From: an uncultured Gammaproteobacteria bacterium
GTDB taxonomy: Bacteria > Pseudomonadota > Gammaproteobacteria > Pseudomonadales > Azotimanducaceae_A
Assembly (NCBI GenBank): GCA_913041025.1
Contig: CAJWGQ010000069.1
Location: 1 to 13,627 of the forward strand
Direction of reading: 5' to 3'
DNA length: 13,627 nt
How positions within the stretch are numbered: position 1 is the stretch's first letter; every line of letters starts with the position of its first letter. Both the position numbers and the translations under genes were made by a program. Shown one piece after another: positions 7,433-13,627 of this stretch. The notes below the pieces were generated by a model, which saw nothing but the letters and a program-made list of their open reading frames with translations, did no database searches and was not told the DNA's origin.

Positions 7433-8338
7433 TCACACGGGTTTCAGTAAAAACTCAAGCAATGCCTTTTGAGTATGAAGCCGGTTCCCAGCCTCCTGCC
7501 ACACCACGGATTTCTTATGATCTAGTAACCCGGCGCTGATTTCTTCGCCTCGATGAGCTGGAAGGCAATGCATGAAAATTGCATCTTTATCCGATAGATC
7601 TAACAACTGCTCGTCAACTTGATAAGGTTGAAAAGCTTCTATTTTATCGGTGTCTTTATTTGTCTGGTCCATTGATGACCAAACATCGGTTACAACGAGA
7701 TCAACGCCTTTCACCGCGTCCTCGACAGAACTATATAGTTCTGCATTGCTACTCATTGTGAGAAAGGATGAGGCTGGCTCGAACCCTTTCGGCGAAGCAA
7801 TATTCAATTTGAACTGGAATATTTTCGAAGCTTCGATATATGAATTACACATATTGAACCCATCACCGATGAACGCCACAGAACATCCCTCGATGGAGCC
7901 TTTTAGTTCCAAAAAGGTCTGCATGTCAGCCAGTAATTGACAGGGATGCAGCTCTGAGCTCATTCCATTGATTACCGGTATTGAAGCGTGTTTCGCAAGT
8001 AACTCGATGCTTTTTTGTTCTGGCTGCCTCGTCATGACTATGTCTGCCATTTCGGAAACTACCCTAGCAAAATCCTCGAGCGGTTCTCCTCGACTTGCTT
8101 GGCTGTCTTTATCGCTCAGAAAAATTGAATGTCCTCCCAGCTGATTCATTCCAGCTTCAAAAGCGATTCTAGTCCGAGTGCTATTTTGGGCAAGGATTAA
8201 GATGCCAGTCTTCCCCGCTAGGGAATTATGAATAATATTTGAAGATCGCTCCTGTTTGAGCTCGATGGCTCTTAGTAACAGGCCTTCTAGCTCTTCTTTG
8301 GATAAATCCGATAGGGTGAGAAAATCACGTTTTGGCAT
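7433..8338 (-). CDS. argF: Ornithine carbamoyltransferase
   Basis: The protein transfers the carbamoyl group to ornithine, giving citrulline, the sixth step of arginine synthesis. Numbering from the ATG at 8338 (301 aa), the carbamoyl-phosphate loop STRTR is at 53-57, HPCQ at 131-134, GDGFNMCNS at 158-166, the ornithine-side loop DVWSSM at 218-223 and the catalytic HCLP (Cys258) at 257-260. Two positions differ from the usual form: SMD in place of SMG in the ornithine loop, and SSELHPCQ where TD-x-x-HPCQ is common. It remains closest to an ornithine enzyme, but an acylated-ornithine substrate cannot be excluded. It follows argD by 18 nt on the same strand with no clear Shine-Dalgarno; a TTG at 8344 would add two residues. 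Confidence 0.93.
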   Translation of the reverse strand: MPKRDFLTLSDLSKEELEGLLLRAIELKQERSSNIIHNSLAGKTGILILAQNSTRTRIAFEAGMNQLGGHSIFLSDKDSQASRGEPLEDFARVVSEMADIVMTRQPEQKSIELLAKHASIPVINGMSSELHPCQLLADMQTFLELKGSIEGCSVAFIGDGFNMCNSYIEASKIFQFKLNIASPKGFEPASSFLTMSSNAELYSSVEDAVKGVDLVVTDVWSSMDQTNKDTDKIEAFQPYQVDEQLLDLSDKDAIFMHCLPAHRGEEISAGLLDHKKSVVWQEAGNRLHTQKALLEFLLKPV

Positions 8339-8356
8339 GATCAAAAAAAACGATTA

Positions 8357-9517
8357 CTAATCTGAAATTAGATTGCTGATTGATTCTACGATTGAGTCAG
8401 CTTCTTGGTCGCTCAGTGTAAGAGGTGGCAGCAATCTGATCACATTGCCTTGAGCCACATTGATCAAAATACCAGCCTCTAAAGCTTCATTGACTAGATT
8501 AGGAGCGTCTTCATTCAGTTCGATAGCCAGCATAAGACCTTTACCACGAATCTCTTTAACTTGATTATTGCCGGTTAAACTCTTGTTGAAACCGCTTAGG
8601 ATTCTATCTCCGAGGATTCTCGCTCTGTTGCAAAGCGATTCTTCTTCGATGGTATTGATAACCGCAATCGCAGCGGCGCATGCCAAGGGATTGCCACCAA
8701 AGGTTGATCCGTGATTGCCAGGCTCGAACAAGGTAGCGGCCTCTCCTCGAGCTAAACATACGCCGATTGGCATGCCATTCCCGAGTCCCTTGGCAGTAGT
8801 GACAACGTCTGGCGCAATATCGTGATCAAGAAACTCAAAAAAGGTCCCTGTTCTGCCATTTCCTGTCTGAACTTCATCGAGCATCAATAGCCAGCCTTTA
8901 TCGTCGCAGATTGCGCGGAGTTTCGAGAGATATTCAGGATCCGGGATTATAATACCTGCCTCGCCCAGAATAGGCTCGACCAAAACAGCGGTTACATTAG
9001 TATTATTTCCAGCGATGACATTAACCGCCTCAATATCATTAAACTGAGTCCGGATGAATCCATTGAGCAGCGGTTCAAAGCCCGCATGAACTTTCCTATT
9101 TCCAGTGGCGGTTAAAGTGGCCATGGTCCGGCCGTGAAAGCTATCGTCCACAACTATGACCTCAGGGCTATTGATGCCAGATTTGCTTCCTTTGATGCGT
9201 GCTAGCTTGATTGCCGCCTCATTTGCTTCGGCTCCGGAGTTAGCAAAAAAAGCGCTTTCCATTCCGCTGATTTCACAGAGTTTGGCAGCTAATTTAGTTT
9301 GAAGGGGAATTTGATAAAGATTAGAAGTATGGGTCAGTGTTTTAGCTTGGTCGGCTAGTGCTTTGGCAACATTTGGGTGAGCATGGCCCAAACCCACTAC
9401 AGCGATTCCTGTTAACGCGTCCAAGTACTTTTTGCCGTGTTCATCTTCAAGGTAAGAACCCTCTCCCTTGATAAATCCAACGGGTAACCTGGCATATGTG
9501 TTCATAACGTGGCTCAT
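8357..9517 (-). CDS. argD: Acetylornithine aminotransferase
   Basis: This is a PLP-dependent class III aminotransferase of 386 aa that converts N-acetylglutamate semialdehyde and glutamate to N-acetylornithine in arginine synthesis; such enzymes often also serve as succinyl-diaminopimelate aminotransferase in lysine synthesis. Visible motifs are NSGAEANEAAIKLAR (93-107), the cofactor Asp in LMLDEVQTG (Asp214), the Schiff-base lysine in TTAKGLGNGMPIG (Lys243) and GSTFGGNPLACA. The start is supported by AGGTGA six bases before the ATG. argF follows 18 nt downstream, forming an argD-argF unit. Confidence 0.96.
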   Translation of the reverse strand: MSHVMNTYARLPVGFIKGEGSYLEDEHGKKYLDALTGIAVVGLGHAHPNVAKALADQAKTLTHTSNLYQIPLQTKLAAKLCEISGMESAFFANSGAEANEAAIKLARIKGSKSGINSPEVIVVDDSFHGRTMATLTATGNRKVHAGFEPLLNGFIRTQFNDIEAVNVIAGNNTNVTAVLVEPILGEAGIIIPDPEYLSKLRAICDDKGWLLMLDEVQTGNGRTGTFFEFLDHDIAPDVVTTAKGLGNGMPIGVCLARGEAATLFEPGNHGSTFGGNPLACAAAIAVINTIEEESLCNRARILGDRILSGFNKSLTGNNQVKEIRGKGLMLAIELNEDAPNLVNEALEAGILINVAQGNVIRLLPPLTLSDQEADSIVESISNLISD

Positions 9518-9573
9518 GGTGATTCACCTAATTGCGCTTTGTTTTAGACCCAAGCTTTTCAAAAAAGGCAAGA

Positions 9574-9602
9574 ATATTACTAAACCGTCCTCGACTCTTC
9601 AA
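9574..9602 (-). promoter_or_regulatory. Possible argD-argF promoter
   Basis: On the minus strand, TTGAAG (9602-9597) and TAATAT (9579-9574) are 17 bp apart in the 120-bp gap between the PatB-like gene and argD. Each element matches the consensus at 4 of 6 bases. No convincing ArgR box was found beside it. Confidence 0.35.
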
Positions 9603-9637
9603 TAAGTTATAAAAAGGACTGCTTTAATCTATTTTCG

Positions 9638-10789
9638 TCACAAATTCTTTTTTAACGCTTTATTAATCGCAATTTTGAGTCTTTCTGTACCTTCCATTAA
9701 TAGGGATTTAGGACAGGCAAAGTTAAATCGGATAAATCGGTTGTCTCCGAAAAGATAGCCAGGAGATATTCCGAGTCCATGGCGCGCGAAATAACTCTCT
9801 GGGTCGTCGAGTTTTAGATCATCAACATAGATCCAGGCGAGGTATGTTGATTCAGGTATGCGCATTCTATTTCCAAGTGCCTGTTTCAGCAGTGCAACGT
9901 TACTTTTTAGATAGTCGTTCAACTCACTAGACCAGTTTGTCTCATCAGAAAAAGCGGCAATTGATCCAAGTGACTCGAGCGGACCAACACTTGGTACGAT
10001 ACCTGTCATGACCTTTCTAAAACGATCTCGCAAATCAGAGTTGGGGATTATTGCTGCAGCGCAGCGTAAACCAGGTATGTTGTATGTCTTCGCTGTCGAG
10101 TAAAGCGAAATAACCTGTTCCCGTAGACTAGGACATTGTTTGATTATAGGAAGATGAGTGCAGGAGTCGTCCAGGATGAAATCGCAGTGGATTTCATCTG
10201 AAACCAGAATTAAATTATTTTCTAGGACGAATCTAGAGAGTGCATCTAGCTCAATACTACTCAAAGATCGACCTGTCGGATTTTGAGGATTAGAAATAAA
10301 AATCGCTCGAGTTTCTGGCTTTAAATTCCTACTCATGAGCTCGAAGTCCAATGAGTACCGGAAATTCTCTTCTTCCATTTTGGTAGGGATTCCTTCCAGA
10401 TTTGCATTTTCGGCTATTTCCAAGAACGGAGGATATATTGGGGTGGGGACCAGAATTGAAGAATCGGGAACGAGAGAGCGAGCAGCTAGATTAAGTCCAG
10501 GCACAACACCGGGGGTCCATGTAATCCAGCCAGGGTCAATTTCCCAGTCAAACTTTTTTAGCAACCATTTAGTAAAGCTTTCATTTAATTGGGGTTCATA
10601 ATCGGAATAACCCATCACGGGGTGATTCAGCCTTTCCTGTATGGAGCTTAATATGAAATCTGGTGTTGCAAAGTCCATGTCTGCCACCCAGAAGGGAATT
10701 ACGTCAGAGTTTTTATACTTGTCCCATTTCTTGCTGCCTGTGTTCGAGCGATCAACGGGTTGGTCAAAATAGGCTTTGTCGTATAGCAT
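9638..10789 (-). CDS. patB: MalY/PatB-type PLP C-S lyase or aminotransferase
   Basis: This 383-aa fold-type I PLP enzyme resembles the MalY/PatB group, whose members cleave C-S bonds of cystathionine or cysteine conjugates. The N-terminus carries the group's signature (KWDKYKNSDVIPFWVADMDF, 21-40), including the WVADMDF motif. NPQNPTG (167-173), SDEIHCDF (197-204), the Schiff-base lysine in STAKTYNIPG (Lys234) and the substrate-carboxylate arginine in FIRFNFACP (Arg354) follow. It lies upstream of argD on the same strand, 120 bp away, but is not an arginine enzyme. The true substrate (cystathionine, another thioether or an amino donor) cannot be read from sequence, so the symbol names the family only. 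No good Shine-Dalgarno precedes the ATG. Confidence 0.88.
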   Translation of the reverse strand: MLYDKAYFDQPVDRSNTGSKKWDKYKNSDVIPFWVADMDFATPDFILSSIQERLNHPVMGYSDYEPQLNESFTKWLLKKFDWEIDPGWITWTPGVVPGLNLAARSLVPDSSILVPTPIYPPFLEIAENANLEGIPTKMEEENFRYSLDFELMSRNLKPETRAIFISNPQNPTGRSLSSIELDALSRFVLENNLILVSDEIHCDFILDDSCTHLPIIKQCPSLREQVISLYSTAKTYNIPGLRCAAAIIPNSDLRDRFRKVMTGIVPSVGPLESLGSIAAFSDETNWSSELNDYLKSNVALLKQALGNRMRIPESTYLAWIYVDDLKLDDPESYFARHGLGISPGYLFGDNRFIRFNFACPKSLLMEGTERLKIAINKALKKNL

Positions 10790-10876
10790 TAAAGGCTTAA
10801 GGTTATAGTCAAATGTGATTGTAAAGTTTGGTTAAAGCATACCAATATAAACTTATTAGTTGTGAAGGTGGAAGTT

Positions 10877-11203
10877 ATGTCTGAGGAAGTGGTTGCGACG
10901 ATAGAAAAGCAGATTCAAGAGAACCCTATTCTGCTTTATATGAAAGGCTCTCCTCAGGCGCCGCAGTGCGGTTTTTCGGCGCAGACCGTGCAGTGTATGG
11001 TTTCTTGTGGACAAAAATTCGCCTATGTCGATATTTTGAGCAACCCTGAGATTCGCTCTACCTTACCTGGTTATGCTAATTGGCCGACCTTCCCTCAGTT
11101 ATGGGTAGAGGGCGAATTGGTTGGGGGTTGTGACATTATCACTGAGATGTTTGAAAGCGGCGAGCTTGAGACTTTGCTTACTTCTGCAACAGAATCAGAT
11201 TAG
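10877..11203 (+). CDS. grxD: Monothiol glutaredoxin (CGFS type)
   Basis: This 108-aa protein belongs to the Grx4/GrxD family, which carries a glutathione-ligated [2Fe-2S] cluster and delivers Fe-S clusters rather than acting as a dithiol reductase. The active site is CGFS with Cys31, preceded by LYMKGSPQAPQ. The glutathione-binding features WPTFPQLWVEGELVGGCD follow. The start at 10877 is chosen because AGGTGG lies five bases upstream; a GTG at 10862 in the same frame would add five residues but has no such site. Extra cysteines (Cys40, Cys44) lie shortly after the active site. The gene converges with rnt and their stop codons overlap. Confidence 0.96.
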   Translation: MSEEVVATIEKQIQENPILLYMKGSPQAPQCGFSAQTVQCMVSCGQKFAYVDILSNPEIRSTLPGYANWPTFPQLWVEGELVGGCDIITEMFESGELETLLTSATESD

Positions 11204-11823
11204 TCTTTTCTAGCTGCATCGCGTTCGGATAACAACTCGAAGTTCGATTCGTTAACTATTTTACAAAATAGGGCTGCCGTCCGATTGGCATCGTAAGCGG
11301 CTTGGTGCGCTTTTGACTGATCAAATTCCAGACCGGCTCGATTGCAACTTTCACTTAGAACGGTATGCCCGAAAGCGATCGCTGCTAACGAAACAGTGTC
11401 GATGGTCGAAAAAGGATGAAAAGGATTTCTTTTGATTTCTGATCTATCGCAGGCTGCGTGGAGAAAACCCTGATCGAAGGAAGCGTTGTGAGCAACCAAT
11501 ATTGCTCGAGTGCATTCTTCAGATTTGATTCGCTTGCGGATTAGTTTGAACAAACTGTTAATCGCAGCTTTCTCTTCGAGTTGGATGCGATCAGGGTCGT
11601 CCAGATCGATTCCCGTTATTTTGAGGCTAGACTCTTCGACAATTGCGCCAGAAAATGGAGATACTGCCCAGCAGAACTCTTCACATATCTGCAATTGGCC
11701 GGACTCCAAGCTAACAAAAGCACAGGCTAACTCTAGAATAGGGTTACAACCACTGTCAAAGCCGCCTGTTTCTAAATCTAAGATTACTGGCAGATAGCCT
11801 CTGAAACGATCTTTCATCTTCAT
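11200..11823 (-). CDS. rnt: Ribonuclease T (DEDDh 3'-5' exonuclease)
   Basis: RNase T trims the 3' ends of tRNA and other stable RNAs and removes the terminal A of tRNA CCA; it also digests single-stranded DNA. Length (207 aa) is normal. All DEDDh residues are visible: Asp16 and Glu18 (ILDLETGGF), Asp117 (HNASFDQGF), His173 and Asp178 (KAHQAAYDANRTA). The alternative ATG at 11817 would remove two residues, and no strong Shine-Dalgarno decides between them. It converges on grxD, its TAA (11200-11202) overlapping the grxD TAG (11201-11203), and its start is divergent from argG. Confidence 0.95.
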   Translation of the reverse strand: MKMKDRFRGYLPVILDLETGGFDSGCNPILELACAFVSLESGQLQICEEFCWAVSPFSGAIVEESSLKITGIDLDDPDRIQLEEKAAINSLFKLIRKRIKSEECTRAILVAHNASFDQGFLHAACDRSEIKRNPFHPFSTIDTVSLAAIAFGHTVLSESCNRAGLEFDQSKAHQAAYDANRTAALFCKIVNESNFELLSERDAARKD

Positions 11824-11895
11824 GTGGTCAACATATCAAAACTCGTCGAAGTTTGCTTTTTTCTTTACGTTGCAGGGGGGTTCATCGGAAATGGT

Positions 11896-11924
11896 TTGCA
11901 ACGAAAACCACTTTATCGAAGAAT
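11896..11924 (+). promoter_or_regulatory. Possible argG promoter
   Basis: TTGCAA (11896-11901) and AAGAAT (11919-11924) are separated by 17 bp, about 38 bp ahead of the argG ATG. A small inverted repeat, TGGTTT/AAACCA (11892-11910), overlaps the -35 and could be an operator. No clear ArgR box was seen, so the assignment is tentative. Confidence 0.35.
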
Positions 11925-11961
11925 GCGTTCATAACTCAAAAATGAGCAGGCATTTCAATCA

Positions 11962-13179
11962 ATGGACAAGATGAAAATCGTTTTGGCGTATTCAGGCGGA
12001 TTAGATACCTCGGTTATATGCCGTTGGCTTCAGGAAACTTACGATGCGGAGGTGGTAACTTTTACCGCGGATATCGGGCAAGGAGGTGAGGTTGAACCAG
12101 CTAGAGCCAAGGCTCAGCAGATGGGGGTCAAAGAGATTTATATTGAGGATTTAACCGAGGAATTCGTGTCGGAATATGTCTTCCCAATGCTTCGCGCAAA
12201 CACAATCTATGAGGGAGAGTACTTATTAGGCACTAGTATTGCGCGTCCGTTGATCGCTAAAAGGTTGGTAGAGATCGCAGAAGAGACCGGAGCGGAAGCC
12301 ATATCGCACGGAGCAACGGGTAAAGGAAACGATCAGGTGAGATTTGAGCTGGGCGCGTACGCCTTGAATCCCAATATTCAGGTGATAGCACCATGGCGGG
12401 ATTGGGATCTGAATTCCCGGGTAGCTTTAATGGATTTTTGCGAGAAGCACCAGATCCAGGTTGAGAACCGACGCGGGGAGGAGTCTCCCTATTCTATGGA
12501 TGCGAATCTATTACACATATCTTATGAGGGGGGTGTGTTAGAGGATCCTAATGCCTTACCTGATGAGTCGATGTGGCGCTGGACCGTGGCGCCTGAAGAT
12601 GCTCCAGATCAAGCGCTATTTGTGGAGATTGATTACGAAGACGGAGATGCAGTGAGTGTTGACGGCAGACGATTATCACCTTCGGAAATTCTCAGAGAGC
12701 TTAACGTCCTGGGTGGTAAACACGGAATAGGCCGAAGTGACATAGTAGAAAATCGATTCGTGGGTATGAAATCCAGGGGTTGTTACGAGACTCCAGGAGG
12801 GACGATTCTGCTAAAAGCTCATAGAGCGATGGAGTCTCTAACCTTGGATCGAGAAGTTGGGCATTTAAAGGACGAATTAATGCCTAGGTACGCGAAAATG
12901 ATTTATAACGGATATTGGTGGTCGCCCGAGCGAAAAGTACTTCAGGCGTTGATTGATGAGTCTCAGAAGAATGTTACTGGTAGGGTGACTTTGAAGCTGT
13001 ATAAGGGGCAGGTTCAAATAGTAGGGAGAAGTTCTGAAAATGATAGTCTTTATGACGCCGAGGTGGTTACTTTTGAAGACGATCGTGGAGCCTATGATCA
13101 GAAAGATTCGGAGGGTTTTATCCGTTTGAATGGTCTTAGATTGAGGATCGGAGCTAACAAAGGTCGCGACTATTCTTGA
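11962..13179 (+). CDS. argG: Argininosuccinate synthase
   Basis: The enzyme joins citrulline and aspartate with ATP to give argininosuccinate, the step after argF. Its 405 aa match the common about 400-aa bacterial type. The N-type ATP pyrophosphatase loop is AYSGGLDTS (9-17), and the aspartate/citrulline-binding segment [16 protein letters not shown] spans 114-129. [22 protein letters not shown] and [19 protein letters not shown] are further family blocks. An in-frame ATG at 11971 would shorten it by three residues; neither start has a strong Shine-Dalgarno. murI follows 21 nt after the stop and may be co-transcribed. Confidence 0.97.
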   Translation: MDKMKIVLAYSGGLDTSVICRWLQETYDAEVVTFTADIGQGGEVEPARAKAQQMGVKEIYIEDLTEEFVSEYVFPMLRANTIYEGEYLLGTSIARPLIAKRLVEIAEETGAEAISHGATGKGNDQVRFELGAYALNPNIQVIAPWRDWDLNSRVALMDFCEKHQIQVENRRGEESPYSMDANLLHISYEGGVLEDPNALPDESMWRWTVAPEDAPDQALFVEIDYEDGDAVSVDGRRLSPSEILRELNVLGGKHGIGRSDIVENRFVGMKSRGCYETPGGTILLKAHRAMESLTLDREVGHLKDELMPRYAKMIYNGYWWSPERKVLQALIDESQKNVTGRVTLKLYKGQVQIVGRSSENDSLYDAEVVTFEDDRGAYDQKDSEGFIRLNGLRLRIGANKGRDYS

Positions 13180-13191
13180 TCAAACGATAGT

Positions 13192-13203
13192 GAGGATGTT
13201 TTG
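13192..13203 (+). promoter_or_regulatory. murI ribosome binding site and TTG start
   Basis: GAGG (13192-13195) lies five bases before the TTG at 13201. The only nearby ATG (13196) is in another frame and stops after two codons, so TTG is the likely murI start. Confidence 0.65.
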
Positions 13204-13627
13204 AGTACGGAAAAATTGCCGATAGGCGTTTTTGACTCCGGTATGGGAGGGTTAACCGTGCTAAAAGAGCTGTGTCAGCGATTGCCTGATGAAGATTTCA
13301 TATATCTTGGAGATACGGCGCGTTTACCTTACGGAACAAAGTCGCCGCAGACCGTGCACAAGTATGCGATACAAGCCGCTGACAAATTAATGCAGATGAA
13401 GGTTAAGGCGCTGGTGATTGCTTGTAATACTGCGGCTTCGTTTTCGCTGGGCAAGCTAGCGAGCGCTTATCACCCTACTCCGGTATATGGAGTGATAGAG
13501 CCTGGTGCATCGAAGGCCTGTGAGCATGTCGACGCAAGCGGCATTTTAGTGTTGGCCACTGAAGGAACCGTTTCGGGCGGAGCGTATCAGCGGTCGATAC
13601 TTGGTAAAAACCCAAAGGTTTCGGTTT
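13201..13627 (+). CDS. murI: Glutamate racemase, N-terminal part
   Basis: MurI makes D-glutamate from L-glutamate for peptidoglycan in the cytoplasm. The right edge cuts the gene after about 142 codons of a usual 260-290. Visible blocks are IGVFDSGMGGLTVLKEL (8-24; Asp12 and Ser13 in the active site), YLGDTARLPYGTKS and VIACNTAAS with the first catalytic cysteine, Cys75. The second catalytic cysteine lies beyond the window. The frame is open and looks intact. The TTG start is supported by GAGG five bases upstream. It follows argG by 21 nt on the same strand. Confidence 0.95.
   Translation, partial: MSTEKLPIGVFDSGMGGLTVLKELCQRLPDEDFIYLGDTARLPYGTKSPQTVHKYAIQAADKLMQMKVKALVIACNTAASFSLGKLASAYHPTPVYGVIEPGASKACEHVDASGILVLATEGTVSGGAYQRSILGKNPKVSV

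Noticed and set aside
10828..10845. Inverted repeat TTGGT-N8-ACCAA between the PatB-like gene and grxD
   Set aside because: Five-base arms with an eight-base spacer are expected by chance in an AT-rich intergenic region, and no regulator is recognised.
11919..11945. ArgR box ahead of argG (GAAT...TTCAT)
   Set aside because: Only short half-sites at the wrong spacing match the 18-bp ARG box; not enough to call.
1..13627. Mobile element, CRISPR array, tRNA or defence system
   Set aside because: Reading both strands showed no transposase, regularly spaced repeats, cloverleaf or defence gene; all genes belong to core metabolic families except the exported acylase.

Overview
The window is a compact, gene-dense piece of a gammaproteobacterial chromosome of moderate GC content. 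This is suggested by a class Ia ribonucleotide reductase of the pseudomonad type (NrdA with two N-terminal ATP-cone-like domains, NrdB with LSWD at both ends), by the presence of rnt and a CGFS-type grxD, and by the arginine-gene neighbourhood. The genus cannot be determined from the sequence alone. I see no tRNA, rRNA, CRISPR array, transposase or phage gene. Everything looks like core metabolism, so I do not claim a new defence or mobile system.

Left part, minus strand (1-5538): nrdA, then nrdB 12 nt downstream, then the N-terminal half of an exported penicillin-acylase-family Ntn hydrolase that runs off the left edge. The three genes are head-to-tail with no visible terminator and may be co-transcribed. 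The acylase is unusual because no ATG, GTG or TTG lies in frame ahead of its signal peptide.

Intergenic 5539-5914 is the only long non-coding stretch and the most informative part of the window. It holds two NrdR boxes exactly 31 bp apart, one overlapping the -10 of a good nrdA promoter. Just upstream of that promoter is a perfect DnaA box with a weaker copy 11 bp away. The nrdA leader contains several inverted repeats, and a separate plus-strand promoter near 5851-5880 probably serves glpK. nrd transcription is therefore probably tied both to dNTP/ATP status (NrdR) and to replication initiation (DnaA).

Middle (5915-10789): glpK (glycerol kinase, plus strand, TTG start) stands without other glp genes and converges on argF with a 12-nt gap. 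argD and argF form a minus-strand pair for two arginine-pathway steps (acetylornithine aminotransferase, ornithine carbamoyltransferase). Upstream of argD is a MalY/PatB-type PLP lyase, also on the minus strand.

Right part (10877-13627): grxD (monothiol glutaredoxin, plus) and rnt (RNase T, minus) converge with overlapping stop codons. argG (argininosuccinate synthase, plus) supplies the next arginine step after argF. It is followed by murI (glutamate racemase, TTG start), which is cut by the right edge. The arginine enzymes together lead from N-acetylglutamate semialdehyde towards argininosuccinate, with the deacetylation and argH steps lying elsewhere.
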